NCBI GenBank assembly: GCA_031548515.1
Contig: JAVBRB010000033.1
Location: 1-64,000 of the forward strand
Direction: 5' to 3'
DNA length: 64,000 nucleotides
Source of the DNA: UBA940 sp031548515
Lineage (GTDB): Bacteria; Bacteroidota; Bacteroidia; Bacteroidales; Rikenellaceae
A model generated the notes under the pieces. It was not told the origin of the DNA and made no database searches. It worked only from the letters and a program-made list of their open reading frames with translations. How positions within the stretch are numbered: the stretch's first letter is position 1; every line of letters starts with the position of its first letter. The translations under genes were made by a program, and so were the position numbers. Of the stretch, positions 8,498 through 18,059 are shown piece after piece.

Positions 8498-10150
8498 TCA
8501 ATGAACGCGGAGCGTGCCGTCGTCCTGACCGGCGACTGTGCGGTGCCACCGTTCGTCGTAGCCGGGAAAATCGGGCATTTCGGGAATGTTGACCCCGCTG
8601 CCGTTGTCGATAAACCCGTTCGCGTCCTCTTTCTTGACGTTGCCGTCGATGTATTTGACAAGCAGGTAATGGTCGAGCGCACTCCAACGATCGAACAGGC
8701 TCTGTGCAGTGTCGACCGTGTAACCTGTGAGGTATTTCACGGCCTTGACCGGTTTCTGAGCGTAGAGTTCCGAGGCTGTTCTATCGACATCTTTCACTTT
8801 ACCGAGTTGTCCGTTTTCCCATTCGTCGAGGGCCTTGCGGACGTCTGCCGAGATCATGTCGTAGCGCAGGTATGCGAAATTTGCGACTCGGTTTGTGAGC
8901 CAGAACATCGAACTTTCAGAGTATTCGGTCATATGGCCGTTCTTTTCACTGAAACACCAGGGGACCTCGGTGGTTGAGCAGTAAATGGGTGTAAGGGGCG
9001 AGGTCGCTGCATCGTCGGTGCCGAACCATAGGATACCTCCGACCGGGTCTGGCAGCCACGAGCGCGACTGTCCAACGAACCAGAAACCAGTCTGCTGTGT
9101 GGCAATAGCGCGCTCATTGAGGTACTCCTCTCCGTCGGACTCCCAATGCATTGGCCTCCAACGGTAAGGCAGGTTATGTCCTCCGGCGCCGATGTCGCGC
9201 GTCATATCCATAGGAGTGCCTTCGTAGTGGTCGCGCATAAAGTCGAACACCTGTTTGGGCGACAGTTTTCCGGAAGGCTTAATCCACAACGGCATGCGGT
9301 TGGCAAGATCGTAGCCCATGGCATAGTCGGTATATTCGTCCATTCCGGGAGCAATCGCACGGAAGAACGCCCATACACGCGCTTCGCATCCGCGGGCCGC
9401 ACCGAAATTGAGCGGTGCGTAAGTGTCGCTGAAGCTGAAATCCTCGTCCGTACCGTCGTAATAACCCATTTCGCGGGCGAAACTGATGACATCGGGTGCG
9501 TAGAGGCAGTTCTCGGGATCGTCCTTGGGGAACTGCGTGATGCGCGCCTGGTTTGCGTGAGCGCACACATACCCATCGGGAATACGGCGGGCGACCCACA
9601 CGATCCCCTTGTTTTTCGGCCCCTTGCCGATCAATTCCATTATCCACGCCTCATTCGGATCGGCTATCGAGAACGATTCTCCGCTCGAAGGGTAACCGTA
9701 GGTATTGGCAAGGTCCACAATGACCTGGATTGCCTCGCGCGCAGTCTTTGCGCGCTGCAGAGCCAAGTAGATAAGGGAGCCGTAGTCCATTATCCCTGCC
9801 GGATCGCTCAACTCTTCGCGTCCTCCGTAGGTGGTTTCGCCGATGAGAAGCTGGTGTTCGTTCATGTTGCCCACAGTCGAATATGTCCGCGCCTCCTGCG
9901 GTATTTGTCCCAAGTATTTACCGGTATCCCATTCATAGATATCGAGCATGGTTCCCGGAGCGTAGTTCTTCTTCGGAGCGTTGTATTTGTAGAGCGCGCC
10001 GTAGAGCGTGTGCGAGTCGGCGGCATACGACACCATCACGCTTCCGTCGGCCGAAGCTCCTTTGGTTATTATGAAGTTGGTGCAGGCTCCGGCATCAATG
10101 GCTCCGAACAGCGCACCTGCAGCTAAGATCAATGAGGTTAGTCGTTCCAT
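8498..10150 (-). CDS. C69-family dipeptidase
   Basis: N-terminal nucleophile hydrolase of the C69 (PepD/U34) family that cleaves dipeptides, 550 residues. The signal peptide (about 1-22) ends directly before Cys23 in CTNFIITKGASADGS, the expected catalytic nucleophile freed by processing, so the enzyme is predicted to be periplasmic. Family motifs GETTYGGRE and ANPNEAWIMEL-like (ADPNEAWIMEL here) are present. A perfect -7 promoter element lies at 10178-10185, divergent from the YggS gene. Confidence 0.9.
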   Translation of the reverse strand: MERLTSLILAAGALFGAIDAGACTNFIITKGASADGSVMVSYAADSHTLYGALYKYNAPKKNYAPGTMLDIYEWDTGKYLGQIPQEARTYSTVGNMNEHQLLIGETTYGGREELSDPAGIMDYGSLIYLALQRAKTAREAIQVIVDLANTYGYPSSGESFSIADPNEAWIMELIGKGPKNKGIVWVARRIPDGYVCAHANQARITQFPKDDPENCLYAPDVISFAREMGYYDGTDEDFSFSDTYAPLNFGAARGCEARVWAFFRAIAPGMDEYTDYAMGYDLANRMPLWIKPSGKLSPKQVFDFMRDHYEGTPMDMTRDIGAGGHNLPYRWRPMHWESDGEEYLNERAIATQQTGFWFVGQSRSWLPDPVGGILWFGTDDAATSPLTPIYCSTTEVPWCFSEKNGHMTEYSESSMFWLTNRVANFAYLRYDMISADVRKALDEWENGQLGKVKDVDRTASELYAQKPVKAVKYLTGYTVDTAQSLFDRWSALDHYLLVKYIDGNVKKEDANGFIDNGSGVNIPEMPDFPGYDERWHRTVAGQDDGTLRVH

Positions 10151-10177
10151 CAGTAATTACTGTTTAGTTTGTATTTC

Positions 10178-10185
10178 CAAAGATA
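10178..10185 (-). promoter_or_regulatory. -7 element of the C69 dipeptidase gene
   Basis: The leftward strand reads TATCTTTG, an exact TAnnTTTG, 27 nt before the ATG. No clear TTTG -33 element was found at 19-21 nt. The rightward near-match TATCTTTA at 10197-10204 probably serves the divergent YggS gene; the inverted repeat GATATG/CATATC lies between and overlaps both. Confidence 0.6.
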
Positions 10186-10232
10186 TGAAAAAATCATATC
10201 TTTACATTATCTATATATAACGAATGTTTCTT

Positions 10233-10901
10233 ATGTCTGTTGCTGAGAATCTCGAAAAACTGCGAGGGGAACTGCCTGCCGGAGTGGAACTGGTGTTGGT
10301 GTCGAAAACCCACCCGCCCGAAACCGTCATGGAGGCCTACCGCGCCGGACAGCGCGTTTTCGGCGAAAACCGTCCGCAGGAGATGGTCGCCAAACACGAC
10401 GCCTTACCCGGAGACATCCGCTGGCACATGATCGGGCATCTGCAGACGAACAAAGTGAAATATATAGCGCCGTTCGTCGAACTTGTCCACTCTGCCGATT
10501 CGGCAAGACTTTTGCATGAGATAGACAGGCAGGCGGCACGATGCGGCCGTGTGATAGATGTACTTCTTGAGATACATATCGCCAGCGAACAAAGCAAGGA
10601 GGGATGGAACCGGGGAGAATTGATCGAATGGCTCGCCATAGGCGAATACCGGTATTTGAACAACGTGCGTTTCCGGGGCGTGATGGGCGTGGCGACGTTT
10701 ACCGGAGACATGGAATTGGTAAGGTCCGAGTTCGAAACGCTGGCCCGGATGCACACCGAATTGCAGCATGGTTTTTTCGGACCGGAATTCGACATTATTT
10801 CGACAGGAATGACCTCGGATTACCATATTGCCATAGAATGCGGCAGCACGATGGTGCGCATCGGCAGCCTTGTGTTCGGAGAGAGGGATTACGGCAAATA
10901 A
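10233..10901 (+). CDS. YggS-family PLP homeostasis protein
   Basis: Single-domain PLP-binding protein (COG0325) with a role in vitamin B6 and amino-acid homeostasis, 222 residues. The PLP lysine is in LVSKTHP near the N-terminus; other family motifs are FGENRPQEM, WHMIGHLQTNK, VHSADS and GMTSDYHIAIECGSTMVRIGS. Homologues usually begin MSxAENL, so the ATG at 10233 is preferred over the in-frame ATG at 10224. Confidence 0.92.
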   Translation: MSVAENLEKLRGELPAGVELVLVSKTHPPETVMEAYRAGQRVFGENRPQEMVAKHDALPGDIRWHMIGHLQTNKVKYIAPFVELVHSADSARLLHEIDRQAARCGRVIDVLLEIHIASEQSKEGWNRGELIEWLAIGEYRYLNNVRFRGVMGVATFTGDMELVRSEFETLARMHTELQHGFFGPEFDIISTGMTSDYHIAIECGSTMVRIGSLVFGERDYGK

Positions 10902-10915
10902 CGATATTGCAAAAT

Positions 10916-11383
10916 ATGACGAAAGAAGATTTTATGCGTAAGGCCATCGCGCTGTCGAAGGAGAGTGTGGAACGCGGAGGAGGCCCTTTCGGGGCGGTGA
11001 TAGTGCGCGGCGGCGAGATATTGGCGTGCGCCTCTAATTCCGTTACGCTTCTCAATGACCCGACGGCACACGCCGAAGTGAGCGCCATCCGTGCGGCTTG
11101 CGCATCTCTGGGCGCATTCGACCTCGCCGGAGCAGAGATCTACACATCATGCGAACCATGTCCGATGTGCCTTGGAGCGATCTACTGGGCGGGTATCGGC
11201 AAGATATATTACGGCAACACCAAATCGGATGCAGCAGAAATAGGCTTCGACGACTCGTTCATCTATGACGAGATCGCCCTGCCGCCCCTGCAGCGCAAAG
11301 TTCCCGCAGTTGAACTGCTGCGCAGCGAAGCTGTCGAAGGCTTCCGCCTGTGGCAACAAAAGGAAGACAAGATCGAATATTAA
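10916..11383 (+). CDS. guaD: Guanine deaminase, cytidine-deaminase fold
   Basis: Zinc-dependent deaminase of 155 residues that probably converts guanine to xanthine. The zinc site is HAE in PTAHAEVSAIR and PCPMC in SCEPCPMCLGAIYWA. The segment AAEIGFDDSFIYDEI resembles Bacillus-type GuaD rather than TadA, which favours guanine over tRNA adenosine as substrate. It begins 14 nt after the YggS gene and is probably in one unit with it and the next gene. Confidence 0.85.
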   Translation: MTKEDFMRKAIALSKESVERGGGPFGAVIVRGGEILACASNSVTLLNDPTAHAEVSAIRAACASLGAFDLAGAEIYTSCEPCPMCLGAIYWAGIGKIYYGNTKSDAAEIGFDDSFIYDEIALPPLQRKVPAVELLRSEAVEGFRLWQQKEDKIEY

Positions 11384-11396
11384 AATAGGAAATGAT

Positions 11397-12380
11397 ATGG
11401 CTATGAAAAATCTTGAAACAACTTACCTGGGACTGACGCTGAAAAGCCCGGTCATTGCGTCTAGCTCGCCTTTCACTTCGAAAACCGCAAGGATCGTGCA
11501 GTTGGAAGAGGCCGGGGTTGGCGCAGTAATACTAAAATCCATCTTCGAAGAGCAGATCGCAGGAGAAGCGGCGTCTCTGGAGCAATACTCCGATTATCCC
11601 GAAGCGGCCGACTATCTTACGCACTACCTCGGCAGCGATTATATCAATGGTTTCACCGACATGATAAAGGAGTTGAAACGGGATGTCTCAATTCCTGTCA
11701 TCGCCAGCATAAACTGCATTTCCGACGGCTCATGGGTAGATTATGCCGCCACCCTCGAACAGGCCGGAGCCGATGCACTGGAACTTAACATTTTCATCCA
11801 GCCGCGTACACCGATACTTACAGCCGACAGGATAGAAAATATATACGGCAGGATCGTAGCGGAAGTCGCGGCAAAAGTACGGATTCCCGTATCTGTAAAA
11901 CTGTCGAACCGTTTCACCAATGTCTTCAACGTGGCGGAAGAACTTTACAACCGTGGCGCGAAAGGGTTCGTATTATTCAACCGGATGTTCGAACCGGATA
12001 TCGATATCGATCGTATGGAAGTGGTCGGCGCAGATCCCCTGAGCGAAAATTCCGAATTGAGAAATTCACTGCGGAGCATTGCGTTCGCATCATCGGTAAT
12101 GCCGCAGGCTGATTTCGCGGTATCGACCGGTGTGCATACCGGCGATGACGTCCTGAAATGCCTGCTGGCCGGCGCGAAGGCTGTCGAAATATGCACGGCC
12201 CTCTACAACGACGGACTGCAGGTGATCGGCAGGATGAACTCGAGGATTGCGGCATGGATGGAAGAGCATGATTACGCGGAAATAGATCAGTTCCGCGGAC
12301 TCATGAATGCCAAACTTGCACCCAACGGCGATGTATACGGCCGCGTACAATACATGCGGTTCTTCCCTGTTGAAAACTGA
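11397..12380 (+). CDS. Dihydroorotate dehydrogenase-like protein
   Basis: Flavin-dependent TIM-barrel protein related to class 1 dihydroorotate dehydrogenase, 327 residues. It has the FMN-site features of the fold (SPVIASSSPFT near the N-terminus, VIASINCIS, ELNIF, PVSVKLS, STGVHTGDD and AGAKAVEICTALY). The substrate of this divergent group is not established; it may reduce another pyrimidine-like compound. The start at 11397 follows AGGAAATG, a plausible ribosome-binding site, 13 nt after guaD. Confidence 0.82.
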   Translation: MAMKNLETTYLGLTLKSPVIASSSPFTSKTARIVQLEEAGVGAVILKSIFEEQIAGEAASLEQYSDYPEAADYLTHYLGSDYINGFTDMIKELKRDVSIPVIASINCISDGSWVDYAATLEQAGADALELNIFIQPRTPILTADRIENIYGRIVAEVAAKVRIPVSVKLSNRFTNVFNVAEELYNRGAKGFVLFNRMFEPDIDIDRMEVVGADPLSENSELRNSLRSIAFASSVMPQADFAVSTGVHTGDDVLKCLLAGAKAVEICTALYNDGLQVIGRMNSRIAAWMEEHDYAEIDQFRGLMNAKLAPNGDVYGRVQYMRFFPVEN

Positions 12381-12456
12381 CCTTTTCGGTTATCATCCTT
12401 GCGCAGGAGTTTCCGCCGGCTTGCGGTCGACAGGTGCCGACGCAGGAAGCGACACG

Positions 12457-12489
12457 AAAAAGGCAGCGACGCTCATATCGCTGCCTTTT
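12457..12489. terminator. Bidirectional terminator
   Basis: The stem AAAAGGCAGCGA/TCGCTGCCTTTT pairs perfectly around an 8-9 nt loop. It lies 76 nt beyond the dihydroorotate dehydrogenase-like gene and faces the AraC-family gene, so it can end transcripts from both sides. Confidence 0.8.
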
Positions 12490-12581
12490 GGGAAGTAGTT
12501 ATCTTCCCCGCAAGTTGCCTCGCAATGCTCGGCCAACCCGCCATCGGTTCCCCGCCCTCGGAGTGAGGTCCGGCGCAGGGT

Positions 12582-13502
12582 TTATCTGTTCCCGTCTGTA
12601 AAACCGACCGCTTCGGAGACCATCTGTTCCGCACGTCGCGAAATATCGCTGCTGTATTTGCGGCGGTAAGTAGCGGGAGTCATGCCGAATTCCCGACGGA
12701 ACAACTTGATAAAGTGGGATGTGTTGGGAAAATTACACTCAACTCCGATCTCCGCGACCGGCCTGTTGGTAGAGATCAGCAACAGGCGGGAATGCATCAG
12801 CCTCTGCCTGACGACCCAACGGTGGGGCGGATCGTTGAAATATCCCTTGAACATCTTCTTAAATGCCGTAAGGCTGCGGTTGTTGCGTTGCGCAAGTTCA
12901 TCCAGCGAGATGTCCGAAAAAACATAGTCATAGACCGACTGTTCGAAAAATTCCTTCTCGGGATCGGTACTGCCCAACACGCGGGTGCGCAGGCAGCATT
13001 CGGGCTGCGAAATTACGTGATATATGAGTTCTGTCAACTTCAGCATTTCGGCTGTCTGGTCACGCGCGAACAGGCCATCTTTCAGATGTTGGTTAATGGC
13101 GTTGAAGAAATGCTTAAGCGCCCCCCAGCCATGGGCAATGATATGGGGCCGGCCTTGGCATTCTTCACACGAATGATGTATGCGCACATCGATGCGGTGG
13201 TTGACATTGAGATGCGAAATTATACGGGCAAGTTGTTGAGGCGAATAAAAGAAAATTATCTGCTCGAACGGTTTGCGTCCGTCTGGCGCTTCCTCTATGT
13301 AATGGGTGCCTTTGCCGAGGAAGAAAATATCTCCGGGCAGGGCCTCGCGCCGTATATCGCCGGTATAAATATACTTACGGCCGCTAAGCACATAACCCAA
13401 TGCACAGCGTGAAACATCGAACGAGCGGATACCCGGTCTTTCGGATTCGGTCGTCCGCACGATAATCGGTTGCTTTGCGGCCCGGTTTTCCATCGCATTC
13501 AT
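12582..13502 (-). CDS. AraC-family transcriptional regulator
   Basis: Transcription factor of 306 residues with an N-terminal cupin-like sensor region (about 15-150) and a C-terminal double helix-turn-helix of the AraC type (about 195-292). The second helix pair carries the signature VAEIGVECNFPNTSHFIKLFRREFG broken here as VAEIGVECNFPN and FIKLFRREFGMTPATYR. The effector is unknown. The neighbouring genes are not obvious targets. The upstream region is very AT-rich. Confidence 0.9.
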   Translation of the reverse strand: MNAMENRAAKQPIIVRTTESERPGIRSFDVSRCALGYVLSGRKYIYTGDIRREALPGDIFFLGKGTHYIEEAPDGRKPFEQIIFFYSPQQLARIISHLNVNHRIDVRIHHSCEECQGRPHIIAHGWGALKHFFNAINQHLKDGLFARDQTAEMLKLTELIYHVISQPECCLRTRVLGSTDPEKEFFEQSVYDYVFSDISLDELAQRNNRSLTAFKKMFKGYFNDPPHRWVVRQRLMHSRLLLISTNRPVAEIGVECNFPNTSHFIKLFRREFGMTPATYRRKYSSDISRRAEQMVSEAVGFTDGNR

Positions 13503-13918
13503 CGTATCTCAAAAATTAAAGAGGAAAATTATGCAATTTGGTGTCAGTAATTATTATTTTGGCGCAAATTACAATATTTTATTATAATTAACAACTTGCG
13601 CGACACCATAAAATCAGTCCACAAAAAGACAAACAAGCGAATGGCTACAATAACAATTTGATTATCAAAGATTATTCTGCAAAAGCAATGAGTGCAATCG
13701 CTGAATTATTATACAATAAATTATTATTATATCATTACAATGACCTAATAATATCTTGCAAAAACATATAAACGGCATTAAAATCTCCGAAACAGAAATT
13801 AAATGGGCTTAACAGATCACAATACAAGCCCGAATAGAACAAATATAAGACGAAATAGAGCTATCGCGGAAGTAAGAAAAATACGAAAAGTATTCCGTTA
13901 CGCCTGCAGCGATGACAG
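13503..13918. other. AT-rich intergenic region
   Basis: 416 bases between two leftward genes. 13503-13800 is strikingly AT-rich compared with its surroundings and probably holds the araC-type gene promoter; no clear TAnnTTTG was fixed. A small GGGCTT/AAGCCC stem at 13804-13830 could be a weak terminator for the membrane-protein gene. No convincing gene is visible. Confidence 0.5.
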
Positions 13919-14923
13919 CTACGGAATCGATATTCCCAAAACAGGCCCCAGATTCAGCGTCAAAACGGCAAACAGAAGCAGGCAATAGAGTAATGTGGGA
14001 AACCATGTCCGTTTGCCTGAAAAAGAATATGGAACAGCCATCGCCACCGGTATGGCCAGAAGCGGAACAGCGACAGGGGAATATCCCGGGATTAGGAACG
14101 AAAGAAAAGCCACAAACAGCATCAGGGAAACGTGGGCCATCGCTTTGCGCTGTCTGGTACGCATGCCTCTGCGATGCGTCAAATACCATACGACAGCCCT
14201 CAACACCAACAGTACGACGATTCCAGCTACAACCGATGCCACGACCGGAACCTGCGCCGGGTAATCAAGTGGCGGTCTCTCTGAAACACAGCGCCATATC
14301 TCGCGGTAAATGAACGATGGGGATTCTCCGCAAGCCCAGTAAAGGAATCCCGCCCCGGGAACAGGCATCATTGCGCCGACAATACATACGGCTAATTCCC
14401 TACCGGAACGCCTGTACAGCAACAGCACGAGCGGAATTATCAGCAATAACAGTATGCCCGGGGCATAAAATAACGGAATAAAACCGAGGTAAAATCCTGC
14501 GCGGAAAACTTCCTGGAAACGAAAATCCTTCCGGAAAGACGACACGAACTGCCTGGTCGAAAGCGCGAGCAGCCAAGCAGCCAGAAAAGAGGCGAGTGCT
14601 TCACCCGGAATAACAACTCCGCAAGCCGTTATAAGAAAAAACTGCATGGGCAGATAGTTGCGGCTGGAGGCCGAAGCATATCTCACCGTCAGTTGGACTA
14701 TTATGAAAAGAGTCCACATCAGCAAAACAACAACGGAAATAACAGCAAGCCATGGGTATTCAACAGAAAATCCGGAAAGTGAAGCGGCAGCGGGCATTCC
14801 GCCAAAAAAAGGCGCTTCGACCGCATACCTGACGACCGCATACCTCACGGCAAACAACATGGCAAGCAGTACGAAAACCACTGCCGAAAAAGAAAAAGGC
14901 TGCCTTGCCGCGTTGAATGTCAT
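13919..14923 (-). CDS. Multi-pass membrane protein of unknown function
   Basis: Integral membrane protein of 334 residues with about nine to ten hydrophobic segments, for example FSAVVFVLLAMLFAVRYAVV and GILLLLIIPLVLLLYRR. It resembles the DUF6427 type of Bacteroidota membrane proteins, but this is only an impression. The ATG at 14923 is preferred; the longer frame adds an unlikely cysteine-rich start. No neighbour gives a functional clue. Confidence 0.65.
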   Translation of the reverse strand: MTFNAARQPFSFSAVVFVLLAMLFAVRYAVVRYAVEAPFFGGMPAAASLSGFSVEYPWLAVISVVVLLMWTLFIIVQLTVRYASASSRNYLPMQFFLITACGVVIPGEALASFLAAWLLALSTRQFVSSFRKDFRFQEVFRAGFYLGFIPLFYAPGILLLLIIPLVLLLYRRSGRELAVCIVGAMMPVPGAGFLYWACGESPSFIYREIWRCVSERPPLDYPAQVPVVASVVAGIVVLLVLRAVVWYLTHRRGMRTRQRKAMAHVSLMLFVAFLSFLIPGYSPVAVPLLAIPVAMAVPYSFSGKRTWFPTLLYCLLLFAVLTLNLGPVLGISIP

Positions 14924-15066
14924 ATGACCACCATTACCTTCCACAAAGGTATATAAAAGGGATCTATTACAAAAATTAAGGCACGGCATTACCGTACCTC
15001 AACTTACATTTATTTACTACCCTGCGCTTTAACGCAAATGCCTTACATTGGTTCTGCGAACCCAGC

Positions 15067-16368
15067 TTATCTCGGCTCGAGGTCCTGTCCTATGTCTTTT
15101 CTGTAATACATTCCCTCGAACGATATCTTTTCGACGGCGGCATAACTGCCGGCCAACGCTTCTTCCATGGTCGCGCCGATCGAAGTGACGGCAAGTACAC
15201 GGCCTCCGTTCGTAACCACACCTTCCATAGATCCGGCAGTACCGGCATGGAAAACGACAGCCCGGTCATCGTCCACGCAGTCAAGACCCTCTATGCGGAA
15301 CCCCCTGTCATAGTTGCCGGGATAACCACCGGAAACACACACGACAGTGGCGGCCCAATCCGAAGTAACAGACAGTTCGTACTTGTCGAGGGTCCCCGTT
15401 ACGATGCCTTCGAACAGTCCGACGGCATCGCTCGTAATACGCGGGAAAACAACCTCTGTTTCGGGATCACCCATACGAACGTTATATTCGATAACGTAAG
15501 GCTCTCCGCCCACATTCATCAGTCCGACGAAAATAAAGCCTTTGTACGATATCCTATCCTTTGCAAGGCCTTCGACTGTCGGTTTCACGATACGTTCTTC
15601 TACTTTCGACATGAACGCCGCGTCGGCGAACGGGACCGGGGAAACGGCTCCCATGCCGCCGGTATTGGGACCGCTGTCACCCTCGCCGATGCGCTTATAG
15701 TCTTTGGCGACGGGCAGTATCTTGTAGTTCGAGCCGTCGGTGGCGACAAAAACCGAACATTCTATCCCTCTCAGGAATTCTTCTATCACGACGCGGTTGC
15801 CGGCCGTACCGAATTTGCCGCCCAACATATCGGCAAGTTCCTGCTTTGCATCAGGCAGGTTGTCCGGTATCACAACGCCTTTACCGGCGGCAAGCCCGTC
15901 GGCTTTCAGAACATAAGGCGGTCTAAGGGTTTCCAGAAACGCCTGCGCCGCCTCCACTTCCGTTTTTGCAAACGACCGGTAAGCGGCCGTCGGGATATTG
16001 TGACGCATCATGAAAGCCTTTGCGAAATCCTTGCTGCCTTCGAGCCGTGCTCCAGTTTCCGAAGGGCCGGCCAGCCACACGAATTTCATCTCGGGATCGT
16101 CGGCAAAAAAATCGGCAATACCGTTCACCAAAGGCTCCTCAGGCCCCACAACAACCAGTTTCACGCTGTGATGCAGCACGAACTGCTTGATGGCGCCGAA
16201 ATTCGAGGCGTCCATATCGACGTTAATTCCGCACTGTGCGGTTCCGGCGTTACCCGGAGCGATAAAAAGTTTTGCGGTCCGCGGACTCGCAGCGAGACTG
16301 CGGGCTATGGCATGTTCGCGGCCTCCGCCTCCAAGCAGCAGTATATTCACCTGATCGGGCAGTTTCAT
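15067..16368 (-). CDS. purD: Phosphoribosylamine-glycine ligase
   Basis: Second enzyme of de novo purine synthesis, joining phosphoribosylamine and glycine with ATP. It is 433 residues, full length. The N-terminal motif LLLGGGGREHAIARSL and the PGNAGT motif are diagnostic; the ATP-grasp domain includes VLKADGLAAGKGV and the metal site VIEYNVRMGDPE. It starts 10 nt after metX and is probably co-transcribed with it. Confidence 0.96.
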   Translation of the reverse strand: MKLPDQVNILLLGGGGREHAIARSLAASPRTAKLFIAPGNAGTAQCGINVDMDASNFGAIKQFVLHHSVKLVVVGPEEPLVNGIADFFADDPEMKFVWLAGPSETGARLEGSKDFAKAFMMRHNIPTAAYRSFAKTEVEAAQAFLETLRPPYVLKADGLAAGKGVVIPDNLPDAKQELADMLGGKFGTAGNRVVIEEFLRGIECSVFVATDGSNYKILPVAKDYKRIGEGDSGPNTGGMGAVSPVPFADAAFMSKVEERIVKPTVEGLAKDRISYKGFIFVGLMNVGGEPYVIEYNVRMGDPETEVVFPRITSDAVGLFEGIVTGTLDKYELSVTSDWAATVVCVSGGYPGNYDRGFRIEGLDCVDDDRAVVFHAGTAGSMEGVVTNGGRVLAVTSIGATMEEALAGSYAAVEKISFEGMYYRKDIGQDLEPR

Positions 16369-16378
16369 GTGAAATTAT

Positions 16379-17398
16379 TTAAAATTCTTTTTCTATAAAC
16401 GGAGAGATAATGGCGTTCAGTTTTTCGGACTCCACAAGGAATCCGTCGTGGCCGAAATCGGAATTCATCAGGCGGATTTCGGCATTTGGTATGTGACGGT
16501 ACAGGAAATTCTGCTCAGTTATAGGAATAATAATGTCCGAAGTGATGCCGATAACCATGACCGGACATGCAATACCTGCAAGTGCCGCTTCGCATCCTCC
16601 GCGCCCGCGCCCCACGTCATGTGAGTCGAACGCCTCGGTTATGGTCCAGTACGAGTAAACGTCGAACCGTTTGATGAATTTCTCACCCTGGTACTGCTGG
16701 TATGTCGCCGCGCGGTATGCACCGCGCTTGAGCAAATCGTCGGAATCGCACTGCGTAGCGTTGTAGGCAAGGCTTCCGCGGTATGAGAGCAGGGCTATGG
16801 AACGCGCCGCCGAAAGCCCCGCCTGAGCCGCATCAGGCCTGCGCTCGCCGAAAGTTCTGTCGGCACGGATAGCCATGCGGTGCGATTCATTGAGAGCTAT
16901 ATCCCATGGGGATGTCTTTGCCGAACATACGGCGACAATAAGCCGCTGTGCAAAACCCGGGCGCAACAACTCCATCTCCATCGCCTGGAATCCGCCTATC
17001 GAACCGCCTACTACGGCCCTCACGCGACTGATCCCCAGATGGTCGGCCAACAGCAGGTTCGCACGGGCAATGTCGCGCATCGTCACGAACGGAAAATCTC
17101 CGTACCAACGTTCGCCTGTCGCCGGGTTTACGCTCATAGGCCCTGTCGTTCCATAAGGCGACCCGAGGATGTTCGCACAGACGGTAAAATATTTAGCGGG
17201 ATTGAGGAAACGGCCTTCTTCGACTGTTCCGGGCCACCAATCGGCAACGTCGCTGTTGGCCGTCAACGCGTGACATACCCACATGATATTGTCGGCGCGG
17301 CGCTCTCCGAAAGTGTGATACGCTATCACCAACTCCGGCAGCACTATGCCGCACTCCAACTCGAAAGTCCCGTTATGTTTGTAGAAATTAACGCCCAT
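16379..17398 (-). CDS. metX: Homoserine O-acetyltransferase
   Basis: Alpha/beta-hydrolase that acylates homoserine for methionine synthesis, 339 residues. The catalytic Ser133 lies in the nucleophile elbow GGSIGGFQAME; the Asp is in ITSDIIIP and the His in FGHDGFL. AYHTFG and CHALTANSD are typical of the MetX family. The acyl donor (acetyl or succinyl) cannot be decided by eye. A perfect -7 element at 17407-17414 leaves only 8 nt to the ATG, so the mRNA may be leaderless. Confidence 0.93.
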   Translation of the reverse strand: MGVNFYKHNGTFELECGIVLPELVIAYHTFGERRADNIMWVCHALTANSDVADWWPGTVEEGRFLNPAKYFTVCANILGSPYGTTGPMSVNPATGERWYGDFPFVTMRDIARANLLLADHLGISRVRAVVGGSIGGFQAMEMELLRPGFAQRLIVAVCSAKTSPWDIALNESHRMAIRADRTFGERRPDAAQAGLSAARSIALLSYRGSLAYNATQCDSDDLLKRGAYRAATYQQYQGEKFIKRFDVYSYWTITEAFDSHDVGRGRGGCEAALAGIACPVMVIGITSDIIIPITEQNFLYRHIPNAEIRLMNSDFGHDGFLVESEKLNAIISPFIEKEF

Positions 17399-17406
17399 AG
17401 GAAATG

Positions 17407-17414
17407 CAAAAATA
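17407..17414 (-). promoter_or_regulatory. -7 element of metX
   Basis: The leftward strand reads TATTTTTG, an exact TAnnTTTG, ending 8 nt before the metX ATG. The rightward strand has TATTTTTA at 17447-17454, 5 nt before the rnhB ATG, giving a compact divergent promoter pair. Confidence 0.5.
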
Positions 17415-17459
17415 GCAATATTTTAGCATAACCCGTAAGAGTTTCGTATTTTTACGCCC

Positions 17460-18056
17460 ATGTTAAAAAGTTATCTTAACGAAGGGGTTACGGAAGCCGG
17501 CTGCGACGAGGCGGGACGGGGTTGCCTGGCGGGACCCGTATTTGCCGCGGCAGTTATCCTGCCTGCCGGATTTTCGCATCCCCTGCTCAACGACTCCAAG
17601 CAAATGACAGAAAAAGACCGCAAGATCCTGCGTTGCATCATCGAGCGTGAAGCCGTGGCATGGGCTGTCAGAGCCGTTTCGGCCGAGCGGATCGACCAGA
17701 TCAACATACTTAACGCCTCAATGGAAGGGATGTCGCTGGCGGCGGAGAGGCTCGCGATTCGTCCGGAGTTCCTGCTCGTCGACGGCAATCGTTTCCGCAC
17801 CACCCTCGACATACCTTTCCAGTGTATAATAGGCGGCGACGCGCTCTATGCTTCCATTGCGGCGGCATCGGTGCTGGCCAAAACCCACCGCGACGAATAT
17901 ATGGAACGGATTGCTGAAGAATTTCCCGAATACGGCTGGGGTCAGAACAAGGGCTACCCCACAGCCCTACACCGCAGGGCTATCATTGAACACGGCCTCA
18001 CACCCCACCACCGGAAGACTTTCCGTAACGGAGCAGACCAACTGTCTCTTTTTTGA
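17460..18056 (+). CDS. rnhB: Ribonuclease HII
   Basis: Endonuclease that cleaves RNA in RNA-DNA hybrids, including single misincorporated ribonucleotides. It is 198 residues. The motif AGCDEAGRGCLAGPVFAAAV carries the first acidic pair (D16/E17); NDSKQM and VLAKTHRDEYM are also typical, as is GWGQNKGYPT. It is transcribed divergently from metX. Confidence 0.96.
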   Translation: MLKSYLNEGVTEAGCDEAGRGCLAGPVFAAAVILPAGFSHPLLNDSKQMTEKDRKILRCIIEREAVAWAVRAVSAERIDQINILNASMEGMSLAAERLAIRPEFLLVDGNRFRTTLDIPFQCIIGGDALYASIAAASVLAKTHRDEYMERIAEEFPEYGWGQNKGYPTALHRRAIIEHGLTPHHRKTFRNGADQLSLF

Positions 18057-18059
18057 TAA

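Noticed and set aside
15247..16398. Long open frame opposite purD (383 codons)
   Set aside because: Antisense to a full-length, well-conserved gene; no family features.
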